Of a stretch of DNA of 64,000 bases, positions 25,073-36,975 are shown one piece after another. The stretch is from Desulfosarcina ovata subsp. ovata. GTDB taxonomy: Bacteria; Desulfobacterota; Desulfobacteria; Desulfobacterales; Desulfosarcinaceae. The DNA is taken from NCBI RefSeq assembly GCF_009689005.1, contig NZ_AP021879.1, forward strand, positions 5,241,724-5,305,723, in the 5' to 3' direction. Every line of letters begins with the position of its first letter. Within the stretch, counting starts at the first letter, position 1. Both the position numbers and the translations under genes were made by a program. The notes under the pieces are model-generated. The model saw nothing but the letters and a program-made list of their open reading frames with translations. It was not told the DNA's origin and did not search any database.

Positions 25073-26185
25073 TCATTTCCGACCTTGGCGATCCAGGTAT
25101 TCGAGAAGGTCCGCCATGGCCTTGGTGGTGTCTTTCTGGGAGAGTGCCCGGCGAATGTCTACCACCTTTTTCAATTCCTCCTTGTCCAAGAGCAGTTCTT
25201 CCTTGCGGGTGCCGCTCTGGCGAATGTCGACGGCCGGAAAGACGCGGTGTTCGGCGCAGTCGCGGCTGAGTACGAGATCCATGTTGCCGGTGCCCTTGAA
25301 CTCCTGGTAGATGATGTCATCCATGCGGCTGCCCGTCTCCACCAGAATGGTGGCGATGATGGTCAGGGAACCGCCATCCTCGATGTTGCGGGCGGCGCCG
25401 AAGATTTTACGCGGCACCTCCATGGCGTTGGCGCCCAGTCCGCCGGACAGGGTCCGTCCATAACTTTCCGTTTCAGCGTTGAAGGCGCGCGCCATGCGGG
25501 TCAGGGAGTCGATGAACACCACCGTGTCCCGACCGGTTTCCGCGCAACGCATGGCCGTATGCACGGCCAGGCGGGTCATGCGCATGTGTTGGGCGATGCT
25601 TTGATCGGATGAGGAGTAGAGCACATGGGCGTTTCTCAACCCGCGTTTGAAGTCGGTCACCTCTTCGGGGCGTTCGTTGACCAGCAGAACGAAAACATTC
25701 ATTTCCGGGTCGTTGGCCGTCACCGAATTGGCCATATGGCGCAACAGGGTGGTCTTGCCCGATTTCGGTGGAGAGATGATCAATCCCCGCTGTCCCCGGC
25801 CCATGGGAACGATGAGGTCCAGGGCCTGACCGGTAAGGTCCTTGGGCCCCTGGCTCATGTACAGGCGCTGCTCCGGGTTGATGCTGGTCATGGTGTGCAT
25901 GGTCTCGGTGCGTCCGAACTGCTGCGGAGTGATCCCGTTGACCTGGTCGATGGCTGCCAGCTTGAGGTTCTGGTTGCCCGGATTGCCCGGTTCGCCGCGG
26001 CCTTCGATAAACGTGCCTTCCCTGAGACCGAATTTGTTGATCATGAAGGCCGGTACAAAGGTATCCGTCGGACCGGCCTGGTAGTTGCCGTCGATGTTGC
26101 GCAGAAAACCGAATCCCTTGTCCAGTATCTCTAGATGTCCACTTACCGCTTTCACTGGTTTTCTCCCGGGGTTATGCTGTTTCAT
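25073..26185 (-). CDS. rho: Transcription termination factor Rho, short form
   Basis: 370 residues, about 50 shorter than E. coli Rho because the N-terminal helical Rho_N domain is absent. It opens directly with the RNA-binding cold-shock domain ([15 protein letters not shown]). The ATPase core is intact: P-loop [62 protein letters not shown] and [12 protein letters not shown]. The motif before the catalytic Glu reads Asn-Glu-Arg where Asp-Glu-Arg is usual. It terminates transcripts as an RNA-dependent hexameric helicase. It may be a paralogue of a full-length Rho elsewhere. Confidence 0.93.
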   Translation of the reverse strand: MKQHNPGRKPVKAVSGHLEILDKGFGFLRNIDGNYQAGPTDTFVPAFMINKFGLREGTFIEGRGEPGNPGNQNLKLAAIDQVNGITPQQFGRTETMHTMTSINPEQRLYMSQGPKDLTGQALDLIVPMGRGQRGLIISPPKSGKTTLLRHMANSVTANDPEMNVFVLLVNERPEEVTDFKRGLRNAHVLYSSSDQSIAQHMRMTRLAVHTAMRCAETGRDTVVFIDSLTRMARAFNAETESYGRTLSGGLGANAMEVPRKIFGAARNIEDGGSLTIIATILVETGSRMDDIIYQEFKGTGNMDLVLSRDCAEHRVFPAVDIRQSGTRKEELLLDKEELKKVVDIRRALSQKDTTKAMADLLEYLDRQGRK

Positions 26186-26526
26186 GGTGTTTGCCGGTCA
26201 GTAGAATGTCGATCCGGCAGTTGTCCGGATCGTTATCGGTGGTGTTGTACATAAACGTGACTGTCATTGGCGCAATAATCCTTTTTTACGGTAATGCAAA
26301 GCTGTTGTGGAAGCCGATCAGATTTACGGAGCCGGATTCTGGGTGGCGTTGACGGTAATTCCCTAACGATAGTTGCCAAACCGGTGGGAAATTGATTAAA
26401 ACGACGCTGACGATGGACTGGCATTGTAAATCGCGGTTGCGTGCCTACATAATAGAACAGACCGGCGTGTCTGACAACCTCTAAGCAACGCAACGGTTAA
26501 AATATTCTCCAAAGGAGGCACTAATT
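26186..26526. other. Divergent intergenic region, no gene seen
   Basis: 341 bases between divergent rho and the DUF309 gene. I see no coding frame of quality and no repeat shared with other gaps. A TACATAAT near 26447 could be a -10 for the plus-strand gene but lacks a good -35. Rho genes are often autoregulated through long leaders; no structured leader is obvious. Confidence 0.5.
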
Positions 26527-27099
26527 TTGCCAACGGTTAATCAACAGACCGAACGAGAGACAAATGCCGACCGGTTTGACCCGTTCAATGATCGCTTGTC
26601 CCGGGATGTGCGCAACGCGTTATCCGTGGCCTTCATGGATACGCTGGAAAGAAATGAGTTGCTACCGGTGCACCGCATCGCCGAATTTTTTATGGACGAC
26701 GCACTTCCCGAAGCGATCAAGCAATATATTCAGACGCGCGTGAAGGCCTACGCGCGGGTGCTGGCCGATCTCTCCGACCGTCACCTGGATGACCCCATCG
26801 ACATTGCCATGGTCATTTGGGATCGGGGCCTTTTTTTTGAAACCCACGAATTCCTGGAACAATACTGGCTGCCGGCCACCGGAGAAAAGAAAACGCTTTT
26901 CCAGGCGCTGATCCGGGCTGCCGGCGCCTATGTGCATATGGAACAGGGAAATTTACGCAGTGCCGGCAGGATCGCTGCCAAAGCGATCTACGGCCTGGAG
27001 CGGACCCAGGCGCTTCTGGCCGTCCATACCGACCCAAAACCGCTGATCGATAAACTCAGGCAACTCGATCCGGTGCCACCGAGACTTTCCCCTTTTTGA
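26527..27099 (+). CDS. DUF309 family protein
   Basis: 190 residues. The second half has the DUF309 core: WDRGLFFETHEFLEQYWLPATGEKKTLFQALIRAAGAYVHMEQGNLRSAGRIAAKAI, an alpha-helical bundle with conserved His, Glu and Trp. The start is TTG at 26527, fixed by AAAGGAGG upstream. The N-terminal 90 residues are an extension not seen in minimal members. Function unknown; the conserved H-E-x3-E pattern suggests a buried polar site. Confidence 0.85.
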   Translation: MPTVNQQTERETNADRFDPFNDRLSRDVRNALSVAFMDTLERNELLPVHRIAEFFMDDALPEAIKQYIQTRVKAYARVLADLSDRHLDDPIDIAMVIWDRGLFFETHEFLEQYWLPATGEKKTLFQALIRAAGAYVHMEQGNLRSAGRIAAKAIYGLERTQALLAVHTDPKPLIDKLRQLDPVPPRLSPF

Positions 27100-27183
27100 A
27101 AATGCCTCCGGATCAGGCGCTGCACGGTTTCGTGAGATTCCATTGCCGGGACCGGCGGCGGACCATGTCGGGATGGACATCCG

Positions 27184-27657
27184 TTACCCATGTAATCTGG
27201 CTTTGCCGGACAGGTGTTGAATCGTGATTTGCACCACGGCCGTTTTGTCCTCCAGCCTGTCGATGTAGGCCTCGCCGGCGGCAACCTGGTCCGGGGCGTA
27301 TTTCCGCACCAGGGCGCGCAGGGCATCTTTTTTCAATGTCGCATTGGCCACGATTTCCGCCTCGCCCGACACAATCACGCTTTCATAGCAGGTGGAAAAT
27401 TTTTCGGGAATCAATTCGGTTTTCCCGACCACGCAGAAGGAGACCGCGGGATTGGCCGCGATGTTCTCCAGTTTGTGACCTCGGGGGGCGCAGTGGAAAA
27501 AGATATGGTCTTTCATGAGCACATAGTTCAATGGCGTGCCGTAAGGCTGATGGTGGTTGTCCGCAGTGGAAAGAATGCCGTATTCCCCGCATTTTAAAAG
27601 GGCCATGGCGGTGGCGCGGTCCATACGCCGGTCTTCCCGGCGAAGTGGTCTGGTCAT
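27184..27657 (-). CDS. Pyridoxamine 5'-phosphate oxidase-like flavin protein (NimA-like)
   Basis: 157 residues, split-barrel FMN-binding fold. Features: RRMDRATAMALLKCGEYGILSTADNHHQPYGTPLNYVLMKDHIFFHCAPRGHKLENI, as in Nim-type/5-nitroimidazole reductase-related proteins, and CVVGKTELIPEKFSTCYESVIVSGEAEIV. The start at 27657 is fixed by GAGGAAG. It probably reduces or binds a small substrate via FMN; antibiotic-related activity should not be assumed. It is convergent with the DUF309 gene, with only 84 bases between them. Confidence 0.88.
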   Translation of the reverse strand: MTRPLRREDRRMDRATAMALLKCGEYGILSTADNHHQPYGTPLNYVLMKDHIFFHCAPRGHKLENIAANPAVSFCVVGKTELIPEKFSTCYESVIVSGEAEIVANATLKKDALRALVRKYAPDQVAAGEAYIDRLEDKTAVVQITIQHLSGKARLHG

Positions 27658-27835
27658 GGAAACTTCCTCATGGTTCGATTGATCTGGCGGGGCCCGCCGG
27701 TACCTCGCGTCCAAGCCTGGGCGTTGCCCGGTTACCCGTGAAAACGACATAACCTACTTTTTACCGAAAAACCAGATTTCCCTGGTGGTCGGACAGGGCA
27801 TTCGCCCGCTGAATGGATTTTTGCCACAAATTCCC

Positions 27836-27870
27836 TTGACAACCATACGGCGTTGTCTGTACCAGCACGC
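27836..27870 (+). promoter_or_regulatory. Possible promoter for the larA-like gene
   Basis: TTGACA at 27836-27841 is a consensus -35 box, but the region 17-18 bases downstream (TGTACC/TACCAG) is a poor -10. It lies in the 306-base divergent gap between the flavin protein and larA, where nothing else is recognised. Confidence 0.3.
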
Positions 27871-27963
27871 AAGATCGGTTGGAGATTTTTGGATTTGTAT
27901 TGAATGTCAATGGCTTCCGCGAACCCCGGAAACTGTCTGCAGGCGATTCAGGAGCAACCGCAA

Positions 27964-29241
27964 ATGACCACCATCAAGATCCCATACGGTGGACGTTCCC
28001 TTCAATTTAACCTTCCGGACAGGTGCCTGGGGACGGTGTTGAGTCCTCAGTCGGTCCGGTCCCGGCACAACGCCGGTGATATCATTTCCAAGGCACTGGC
28101 GCAGCCCGTGGGAACACGGCCACTGAAGCAAATGGTCTCGCCCGGCGGCACCGTGGCGGTGATTATCGATGATATCTCCCGCTGCACCCCCACCCACCGG
28201 ATGCTGCCGCTGCTGCTGGGCGAGCTGCACGATGCCGGCATAGAGGAAAAAAATATCCGGATTGTCATCGCACTGGGAACGCACCGGCCCATGACCCCGG
28301 ATGAAATCCTGGCGAAAACCGGACCCCGGATCGTCGATCGTTACCGGATTGTCAATCTTTCCAGCCAGGAGACGGATCAGCAGGTCTATGTGGGCACCTC
28401 CTCCAATGGCATTCCGGCCTGGGTGAACAGAACCGTGGCCGAGGCGGATTTCCGCATCGGCGTGGGAATGATTACGCCGCATATGGACGTGGGATACAGT
28501 GGCGGCGCAAAAATCATTCTCCCCGGGGTTTGCGGCCAACGTACCGTGGATGCGTTTCATTGCCGCCAGGCCGCCCTGTATGGCAATCAACTGGGCCTGG
28601 TTGACGCGCCCATGCGGCAGGATTTTGAACGGTTTGTGGCTGAGCGCATCGGCCTTGATTTTATCTTGAATGCGATTGTCGACCAGGGCGGGGACCTGTT
28701 CGACTGTGTGGCCGGCGACTGCATCATGGCGCATCGCAAGGGGGTGACGGTGGCCCGACAGGTGTTTGGCGTTCCTGTGGAAAAGCGTTTTTCAATTGTG
28801 ATTTCAAATTCCTATCCCGCCGATCGGGACTTGTGGCAGAGTGTCAAAGGCCTGGCCAGCGGTGAACTGATGACCCGGGACGGCGGAACATTGATCCTTG
28901 TGAGCCACTGCCCAGAGGGAACCCGGACCCATCCCCACTACGCCGACTATATCGGACGAGACCTGGATCAGCTTTTGGCTCAACTGGCGCGTGGCACGAT
29001 CGAGGATCCCGTGGCGTGTGCCCTCGCCGTCCCCATCTGCCGAATCCGGCAACGGGTCAAGGTCGCCCTCGTCTCCGCGCACTTGAGCCACAGCGATGCC
29101 GATCGCATGGGCTTTCCCTGGTATTCCGATGTCGAGGGTGCCCTTGCCGATGCACTCGATGGCCATTGCGACAAGACGGTTGCCGTACTTACCCATGGCG
29201 GGATCAGCCTGCCACTGGTTCGTTCAGGTGGCCTGGAGTGA
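27964..29241 (+). CDS. larA: LarA-like nickel-pincer 2-hydroxyacid racemase
   Basis: 425 residues, DUF2088/LarA family. Lactate racemase uses a nickel-pincer nucleotide attached to a lysine. Diagnostic segments: IDDISRCTPTHRMLP, IVIALGTHRPMTPDEI (active-site His) and ITPHMDVGYSGGAKIILPGVCGQRTVDAFH (His and the pincer-attachment Lys in SGGAK). ATG 27964 is preferred to the earlier ATG at 27904 because CAGGAG lies 9 bases upstream and the IPYGGRSLQFNLP start is family-like. LarB and LarC, needed to build the cofactor, are encoded at 45.4-47.4 kb; LarE is not in the window. The substrate could be lactate or a related hydroxyacid. Confidence 0.85.
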   Translation: MTTIKIPYGGRSLQFNLPDRCLGTVLSPQSVRSRHNAGDIISKALAQPVGTRPLKQMVSPGGTVAVIIDDISRCTPTHRMLPLLLGELHDAGIEEKNIRIVIALGTHRPMTPDEILAKTGPRIVDRYRIVNLSSQETDQQVYVGTSSNGIPAWVNRTVAEADFRIGVGMITPHMDVGYSGGAKIILPGVCGQRTVDAFHCRQAALYGNQLGLVDAPMRQDFERFVAERIGLDFILNAIVDQGGDLFDCVAGDCIMAHRKGVTVARQVFGVPVEKRFSIVISNSYPADRDLWQSVKGLASGELMTRDGGTLILVSHCPEGTRTHPHYADYIGRDLDQLLAQLARGTIEDPVACALAVPICRIRQRVKVALVSAHLSHSDADRMGFPWYSDVEGALADALDGHCDKTVAVLTHGGISLPLVRSGGLE

Positions 29242-29629
29242 TTTGTCGGTTGTCACCAACGGCGGGCGAAAGCCAATGAAGGTGCGATTCAACGATATGG
29301 ATTCGGTTTGTCGTTTAACCAGCGCGCCACCCCCCCGATCGGCTTCGATTCATGCCGGTGCTGAAGGTATCGGTGCCAGAGATCGATACCATGCTGGCGA
29401 TTCCGGACAAAATCGTGTACAGTTAACGAACGGCTTTCACCCGGAAGCAGACCACGGGATCATTGACGGATGGCTGCCACGTTATACCCTACGCTGACTG
29501 AAAGTAACCGGAATTGTTTTTCCACTGCTGATTCAGGGATCGGCCCGATTCGTCCATACCGGCCGGTTCCATCCTGACCGCTCGCGCTCGACCTGACCCT
29601 GATTGATACCATATCTGTCATCAGCGTTT
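29242..29629. other. Non-coding stretch with possible gene remnants
   Basis: 388 bases between larA and repeat D. A 24-codon frame at 29351-29425 (MPVLKVSVPEIDTMLAIPDK...) reads like the end of some protein, but has no recognisable family and no upstream continuation. I see no promoter or repeat. It may be a decayed gene. Confidence 0.3.
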
Positions 29630-29794
29630 TTAAGGCTGGCGGAAAGAAATAATTCCACCATCCTGCTTGTCTTTGTGACCGTCTGCTGTCTTGCCGCCAC
29701 TGGCACATATCTCGATATGCGCCGGTGGCGGCGCCTTGTAGACGACCACAAGTCCGGCGCGATCTGGGGGAATTATTTCTTTCCGCCAGCCTAA
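29630..29794. repeat. Repeat D (165 bp, MITE-like, related to repeat A)
   Basis: Terminal inverted repeats of about 26 bp (TTAAGGCTGGCGGAAAGAAA at left, inverted at 29769-29794 with one or two changes). Inside are a second inverted pair around CCGCCAC/GGTGGCGG and the block ATCCTGCTTGTCTTT, which also occurs in repeat A. The right tip alone (CCGCCAGCCTAA) recurs near 55102, and the internal CTGCTTGTATTTGTG block recurs at 58870. It lies immediately upstream of the hybrid kinase gene. Confidence 0.8.
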
Positions 29795-29828
29795 CTCCTT
29801 GCGCCTCACCGGCCTGTCAAGAGGGGAT

Positions 29829-32800
29829 ATGCAACCACGTCGAAAACCGGGCATTACCCGGAACCTCATTTATGGATTCGGTGTGCTGATTCTTTTGTAT
29901 GCCGGTCATGCGTTCTACTCATTCCAGTGCATGCAGCGTCTTTCGGACCTGGCTCGGACCATTCATGCGCACCCGCTGGTGGTTTCCAATGCCGCACTGC
30001 GGGCCAGCGTATCCATCGGCCTTATCCATGGCGACATCAAAGACATGGTTTTGTTCGATGATCCAACCTCCACCGATTCGGTGATGCGCGCCATTGACAG
30101 GCACGAGACGGATGTGTTCAAGCAGCTTGATATCGTCATCGCGAACATTCTCGGCCAACGGGGCGCGCAGCTGGCGTCTGAGGCCATGGATTTGTTCCGA
30201 ACCGGGATACCCCTTAAAGAGAAGGTCCTCGAACGGATCCGCCTGGGGGACCGGGACGCGGCGATCCGGATCATCCGAACCGAGGTGGCCGATCATGTCC
30301 GCCGGTTGGAAGATAAAATGGCCGCGCTGAACCATTACGCCAGGGACAAGGCATCGGGATTTCTGGAGGAGAGTGAACGGATCGATGCCGACCTTGCCAG
30401 GTGGTCATTGATCTTTTCCCTGACCTGGCTTGCGCTGGCGTCGACGATTGCATTTCTCACCATAAAAGGCAGCCGGCAGAACGAGGCGGCCCTGGCAGAC
30501 GAGAAAGAGAAGCTGGGCGTCACCTTGAAATCCATTGGTGACGGGGTGATCGCCACGGATGAGAATGGTGCGGTGGCGTTGATGAACCGGGTGGCGGAGC
30601 AGTTGACCGGTTGGACCGAAGCGGAGGCGCTCGGCCAACCCGTCGAGCGGGTATTTACCATTATCAACGAATATAGTCGTGAGAATTGTGAAAATCCGGT
30701 GGGAAAGGTACTGGCCTCACGCAGCGTTGTCGGGCTGGCCAACCATACCGTTTTGGTCGCCCGGGACGGCAGCGAACGGGCGATTGCCGACAGTGGCGCC
30801 CCGATCCAGGCCCATGATGGAAAAGTCATCGGCGTGGTGCTGGTCTTCAGGGACCAGACCGAGGATCGCCGCTACCGGAACCGGATCATCGAAAGCGAAA
30901 AGAAATACCGGCTGCTTTCGGACAATACGGTGGACGTTATCTGGATCATGAATTTCGACCTCGAGTTCACCTACGTCAATCCCGCCATCACCAGCATCAC
31001 GGGCTACACCCCCGAAGAGTGGATCGGCACCCGCCTGCCAGACCATTGCGACGAGGAAAACTTCAATAAAATGGCCACCATCGTGGCCAATGAAATGGCC
31101 AAGGGAGAGGAGAGCCGCGGTATCTCCTTCGAAGCGGTAATGCTCAAGAAAAACGGTGACCTGCTGCCGGTTGAAATTCGCGGAAGGGTGATTTACAGCG
31201 AGGATGGTCAGCCCACCCGCCTCCAGGGCGTCACGCGGGATATTACCCGGCGCAAAGCGGCCGAGGCAGACCGGGAATACCAGGCCCGGTTGCTTCAGGA
31301 GATGGGTCGGCTGGCAAAAATCGGTGCCTGGGAGTTCGATCCGGCCACCGGCCAGGGATCCTGGACCGAAGAAGTGGCCCGGATTCACGATCTCTCGCCT
31401 GGCGAGCTGACTTCCATGGAGCATGGTCTGGGTTTCTATGAGGGTGAGTCCCGCGAGATCATCCAACGTGCCGTCAAGGCGGCCGTTGAAAACGGTACGC
31501 CCTATGATCTGGAAATCGAACTGGTCAGTGCCAAGGGGATCCGCAAATGGGTGCGGACGATTGGCCGGCCAAAGATGCAGGCGGGGCGGGTGACCCACGT
31601 CCGGGGCTCTTTTCAGGACATCACCGAGCGCAAGCGGTTCGAGCAGCGCATCGACCACCTGAATCGGGTATTGCGGGCGATCCGTGATCTGAATCAATTG
31701 GTCGTCCGGGAAAAGGATTCCGAGTCGCTGATTCGCAACGGTTGTCACATTTTGGTGGACAATCGCGGCTTCGCCTCCGCCATGATCATTCTCACGGACG
31801 ATAACGACCGCCCTCGCTCATGGGCCAGGGCCGGTCTTGTCAAGGCTTCGGACATTCTCAACCGCATACTTGAAGGCGGCAAGCTTCCCCGCTGCTGCGA
31901 ACAGGTTCGAAGCGGGGTCAAAATCGTGTCGGTCACCGAAAAAGAGGACTATTGCATCGGGTGCCATATTCTGGAGAAGGGCCGGGGCATGCATTCGCTG
32001 GCCGCACCCCTGGTTTCCGACGATAATTATTTTGGCTGCCTAGTTGTCGCCCTGAGTGGTGATCTGCCTGTGGACGACGAGGAACTGAATTTGCTGGAAG
32101 AGGCCGCCGGCGATATCGCCTATGCGCTGCGGGTGTTGCAGTTGGACGAAAATCACAAGCAATCGGAGCATGAACGCGTTTCGCTGGAACGTCAACTGGT
32201 TCAGGCGCAGAAGATGGAATCGGTGGGACGGCTGGCCGGTGGCGTGGCCCACGACTACAACAACATGCTCAGTGTCATTATCGGCTATACCGAACTGGCC
32301 ATGGATAAGGCGGGTGAGGATTCCCCCCTGATGACCGATCTCAAAGAAATCCTGCAGGCGGCCAATCGGTCGTCGGAAATCACCCGGCAACTGCTGGCCT
32401 TTGCCCGCCAGCAGACCGTCGCCCCCCAAGTGCTTGATCTGAACCATATCATGAAAAGCATGCTCAACATGCTCCGGCGGTTGATCGGCGAGGACATTGA
32501 CCTTGCCTGGAATGCGGGGCTGGATCTGTGGCCGGTGAAAATCGATCCGGTGCAGGTGGACCAGATTCTGGCCAACCTGTGTGTCAATGCCCGGGATGCG
32601 ATTGTCGGGGTGGGGAAGGTGACCATCACGACGGAGAATGTTCACTTCGACGAGGCGTATTGCGCCCGGCATACCGGATTTATTCCCGGTGCGTTTGTCC
32701 AACTGGCGGTCAGTGATGATGGCAGCGGTATGTCGCGGGAGACCCTGGATAAAATATTCGAGCCTTTTTTTACCACCAAGGGATTGGGCAAGGGAACGGG

Positions 32801-33332
32801 CCTGGGGCTGGCTACCGTTTATGGCATCGTCAAGCAGAATAATGGGTTTATTAACGTATACAGTGAACCAGAGGTGGGGACCACCGTCAAAATTTACCTG
32901 CCCCGGCATGCGGACGCGCACGTGCCGGCGGCCGATGATCCTCCCGCCAAGATTCCGACTGGCCGCGGCGAGACCCTCCTCCTGGTTGAGGACGACCCGG
33001 AGATTTTGAAGCTGGGCTGCAAAATGCTCGAGATGTCTGGCTATTCGGTATTTCCCGCTGCCACTCCGGGGGATGCCCTGGCGCTGGTCACCGCCCATGC
33101 CGGTCATATCGATTTGCTGATTACCGATGTGGTCATGCCGGAAATGAATGGCCGTGATCTGGCCGGGAAGGTGAACGACCGTTGCCCGGATGTGCGCGTC
33201 TTGTTTATGTCCGGTTACCCGGCCAACGTGATCGCTCACCGGGGGATTTTGGAAGAAGGCTTCAATTTTATTCAAAAACCGTTTTCCCGTCGGGAACTGG
33301 CCGGCAAGGTCAGAATGATCCTTGACCACTGA
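29829..33332 (+). CDS. Hybrid sensor histidine kinase with three PAS and a GAF domain
   Basis: 1167 residues from ATG 29829 (AGAGGGG upstream). Order: membrane helix (about 12-32), periplasmic helical sensor domain, second helix (about 190-210), PAS (about 225-350), PAS (about 360-480), PAS (about 490-610), GAF (about 620-780), HisKA with the phosphoacceptor His in [11 protein letters not shown], HATPase with [16 protein letters not shown] and [11 protein letters not shown], and a C-terminal receiver domain with the acceptor Asp in [13 protein letters not shown] and the Lys in FIQKPFS. The GAF region contains paired Cys residues, PRCCEQV and YCIGCHI, possibly redox or metal sensing. No dedicated response regulator is adjacent. 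Signal unknown. Confidence 0.93.
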   Translation: MQPRRKPGITRNLIYGFGVLILLYAGHAFYSFQCMQRLSDLARTIHAHPLVVSNAALRASVSIGLIHGDIKDMVLFDDPTSTDSVMRAIDRHETDVFKQLDIVIANILGQRGAQLASEAMDLFRTGIPLKEKVLERIRLGDRDAAIRIIRTEVADHVRRLEDKMAALNHYARDKASGFLEESERIDADLARWSLIFSLTWLALASTIAFLTIKGSRQNEAALADEKEKLGVTLKSIGDGVIATDENGAVALMNRVAEQLTGWTEAEALGQPVERVFTIINEYSRENCENPVGKVLASRSVVGLANHTVLVARDGSERAIADSGAPIQAHDGKVIGVVLVFRDQTEDRRYRNRIIESEKKYRLLSDNTVDVIWIMNFDLEFTYVNPAITSITGYTPEEWIGTRLPDHCDEENFNKMATIVANEMAKGEESRGISFEAVMLKKNGDLLPVEIRGRVIYSEDGQPTRLQGVTRDITRRKAAEADREYQARLLQEMGRLAKIGAWEFDPATGQGSWTEEVARIHDLSPGELTSMEHGLGFYEGESREIIQRAVKAAVENGTPYDLEIELVSAKGIRKWVRTIGRPKMQAGRVTHVRGSFQDITERKRFEQRIDHLNRVLRAIRDLNQLVVREKDSESLIRNGCHILVDNRGFASAMIILTDDNDRPRSWARAGLVKASDILNRILEGGKLPRCCEQVRSGVKIVSVTEKEDYCIGCHILEKGRGMHSLAAPLVSDDNYFGCLVVALSGDLPVDDEELNLLEEAAGDIAYALRVLQLDENHKQSEHERVSLERQLVQAQKMESVGRLAGGVAHDYNNMLSVIIGYTELAMDKAGEDSPLMTDLKEILQAANRSSEITRQLLAFARQQTVAPQVLDLNHIMKSMLNMLRRLIGEDIDLAWNAGLDLWPVKIDPVQVDQILANLCVNARDAIVGVGKVTITTENVHFDEAYCARHTGFIPGAFVQLAVSDDGSGMSRETLDKIFEPFFTTKGLGKGTGLGLATVYGIVKQNNGFINVYSEPEVGTTVKIYLPRHADAHVPAADDPPAKIPTGRGETLLLVEDDPEILKLGCKMLEMSGYSVFPAATPGDALALVTAHAGHIDLLITDVVMPEMNGRDLAGKVNDRCPDVRVLFMSGYPANVIAHRGILEEGFNFIQKPFSRRELAGKVRMILDH

Positions 33333-33475
33333 ACCCCGATTTTTTTTAAAACTTGTTTTGTAAAACTTTTGTCAACTGCTTTGCTCCGGCTTGTCATCCT
33401 TATTTCGGTTCTTTACATTTGCTTTCCGGACATTGACCGGTTCGGCGTGATCTGAACTTATAGAGGATGATTGCC

Positions 33476-34372
33476 ATGAAATCCATTTTAACTAGCCTGC
33501 GTGGCGCATTTTCGATCCTTATCTACGCCATCAACACGGTCGCCTGCTGCATTCCGATTTTTGCCGTGGCACTGGTTCGGTCGCTGGTTCCGATCCGGCC
33601 GGTCCAGACCTTCTGCCGGCGGTTGCTGACCGGTATCGCCAGTTGCTGGATCTGGGTGAACAATATGAACCAGCGCCTGTCCAACGGCATCCGCTGGGAT
33701 GTGCAGGGTCTGGATGGCCTCGATCCCCGGGGATGGTATATGGTGGTGGCCAATCACCAGTCCTGGGTGGATATTCTGGTGCTGCAGAATGTTTTTCACG
33801 GCAAGATCCCGTTTCTCAAATTCTTTCTGAAAAAAGAGTTGTTCTGGTTTCCCCTGTTGGGCCAGGCTTGGTGGGCCCTGGATTTTCCCTTTATGAAACG
33901 ATACTCGCGCCGGTTTCTGCGCAAGCACCCGCATCTGATCGGCAAGGACCTGGAGATTACCCGTAAGGCTTGCGAAAAGTTCAGAAGCATTCCCGTCTCG
34001 GTGATGAATTTTGTCGAAGGCACCCGTTTCACCCGGGAAAAGCATAGCCGCCAGCGTTCGCCCTACACGCATCTGTTACGCACCAAGGCGGGCGGCCTGG
34101 CTTTTGCCATGGCGGCCATGGGGGACAAGTTCCAAGAGATCGTGGACGTGACCATCGCCTATCCCCAGGGCGTAAGCAGTTTCTGGGACTTTGTCTGCGG
34201 CCGGGTCAAAGAGATCCGGGTGCGGATCAACATCCTGCCGGTGAACAGCGAGATGATGGGGGATTATCTTCAGGACGCGGAGTTCAAACGCAATTTCCAG
34301 GACTGGCTCAACCGTCTGTGGCAGGAAAAAGATCAGACGCTGGACCGTTTGCTGGTGGTTAACGAATGTTAA
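33476..34372 (+). CDS. PlsC-type lysophospholipid acyltransferase
   Basis: 298 residues. It has the acyltransferase H-x4-D motif in VANHQSWVDIL (catalytic His and Asp), KFFLKKELFWFPLLGQAWW, and EGTRFTREKH (glycerol-phosphate binding), most like the YihG/YbjG-type 1-acylglycerol-3-phosphate acyltransferases. An N-terminal membrane helix lies at about 10-35. The start is ATG 33476, with AGAGGA upstream; an ATG three codons earlier overlaps that site. It transfers acyl chains to lysophosphatidate at the inner membrane. The fumarase gene follows after 12 bases, so they are probably co-transcribed, although functionally unrelated. Confidence 0.9.
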   Translation: MKSILTSLRGAFSILIYAINTVACCIPIFAVALVRSLVPIRPVQTFCRRLLTGIASCWIWVNNMNQRLSNGIRWDVQGLDGLDPRGWYMVVANHQSWVDILVLQNVFHGKIPFLKFFLKKELFWFPLLGQAWWALDFPFMKRYSRRFLRKHPHLIGKDLEITRKACEKFRSIPVSVMNFVEGTRFTREKHSRQRSPYTHLLRTKAGGLAFAMAAMGDKFQEIVDVTIAYPQGVSSFWDFVCGRVKEIRVRINILPVNSEMMGDYLQDAEFKRNFQDWLNRLWQEKDQTLDRLLVVNEC

Positions 34373-34384
34373 GGAGATAGAACC

Positions 34385-35992
<1,608 letters not shown>

Positions 35993-36007
35993 GCTGCCAA
36001 TCCAAAG

Positions 36008-36051
36008 CATAACCGGGGGACTGCTCACGGCGGTCCCCGGTTATGCCCTTT
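36008..36051 (+). terminator. Terminator after the fumarase gene
   Basis: CATAACCGGGG (36008-36018) pairs with CCCCGGTTATG (36035-36045) and is followed by CCCTTTT. The stem is 11-12 bp with one bulged G. It also lies near the end of the convergent regulator gene. Confidence 0.8.
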
Positions 36052-36100
36052 TCGTCAGTGGAATTCCGTTGCCTCCGTCATTTCTTCTGCGTACCCGTCG

Positions 36101-36811
36101 TTACCGTCCCTGTCTTGCGATCATCTGGTCCACATATTCGATATGCTGCTTCATGGCCTGGTGGGCCGTTTCCGGGTCGTTTGCGCGAATGGCCCGGTAG
36201 ATGGCCCGGTGCTGTTCCGGAATGGTCTGCATGTCAACGGGATTCTGGTACAGATCCTCGAGATTGGCCTGGACGCCGGTGAACAAGTAATCATAGACAT
36301 TTTTCATGATCAGGACCTGCAGGCGATTTTTGGTGGCGTAGGAGACGGCCATATGGAAAGAGACGTCGGCCTCGGAGCTCAAACGGCCGGCGTTGATTTC
36401 TTTTTCCATGGCTTCGATACTTTTTTCCATGAACCGGAAATCCTTTTCGTCGGCCCGTACCGCTGCCATGGCGGCGGCATTGCACTCCAGCCCCAGGCGG
36501 ACCTCCAGTACATCGGTCAGCGAGGCGTCCTGGCTTTTCACCATGGTGGCCAGCAGACTGCGCTTGCGGGATTCGGGAGAACGGACGAAGGTGCCCTGTC
36601 CCTGCCGCTGCTCCAGCAGGCCCATGACCACCAGTTTGTTGATGGCGTCCCGGACCGATGTCCGGCTGACGCCGAAGGCGGCGGCCATCTCCCGTTCCGT
36701 GATGATCTTTTCGCCGGCCTTGAATTCACCACGGAAAATCAGTTCCCGCAGTTGGTCGAACACTTGATCGGAAATGCGCTTGGGTCGAATCGGTTTGATT
36801 GAGGGGGGCAT
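36101..36811 (-). CDS. FadR-subfamily GntR transcriptional regulator
   Basis: 236 residues. The N-terminal winged helix-turn-helix (about 10-75) has GEKIITEREMAAAFGVSRTSVRDAINKLVVMGLLEQRQGQGTFV. The C-terminal FCD ligand domain has the metal-binding Asp/His set (ADVSFHMAVS, EQHRAIYRAI, HIEYVDQMI). The start at 36811 (MPPSIKPIRPK) is chosen because the operator lies just upstream; a longer frame from 36865 would run through it. FadR/FCD regulators respond to organic acids or acyl-CoA. It is divergent from the acyl-CoA synthetase and probably controls it and itself through the two palindromes. Confidence 0.92.
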   Translation of the reverse strand: MPPSIKPIRPKRISDQVFDQLRELIFRGEFKAGEKIITEREMAAAFGVSRTSVRDAINKLVVMGLLEQRQGQGTFVRSPESRKRSLLATMVKSQDASLTDVLEVRLGLECNAAAMAAVRADEKDFRFMEKSIEAMEKEINAGRLSSEADVSFHMAVSYATKNRLQVLIMKNVYDYLFTGVQANLEDLYQNPVDMQTIPEQHRAIYRAIRANDPETAHQAMKQHIEYVDQMIARQGR

Positions 36812-36837
36812 AATCAATAAAGGCTCCGCTTTGGAAA

Positions 36838-36852
36838 ATTGGTCAGACCAAT
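36838..36852. promoter_or_regulatory. Perfect GntR/FadR-type operator upstream of the regulator gene
   Basis: ATTGGTCAGACCAAT is a perfect 15-base palindrome of the TGGT-N-ACCA kind bound by FadR-subfamily regulators such as PdhR and LldR. It ends 27 bases upstream of the regulator's start, where it would repress its own promoter. Confidence 0.75.
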
Positions 36853-36975
36853 GCATCAAGGCCATTTATGAGGCCATACGGTAACTGTCCGTTAACGTCT
36901 GGATACCATGTAGCTACAGTAATATCAATCTATTTTGTCATTTGTGCTTGACAGTCGTCTTTGCCCTTGGATAAT

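Noticed and set aside
24819-25076. Alternative frame overlapping ywbE on the same strand
   Set aside because: It is offset by one frame and not conserved-looking, whereas the 67-residue YwbE frame matches a known family.
31955-31975. CxxCH in the kinase as a c-type haem site
   Set aside because: The GAF domain is predicted cytoplasmic, whereas haem c is attached outside the membrane; retained only as a metal/redox motif.
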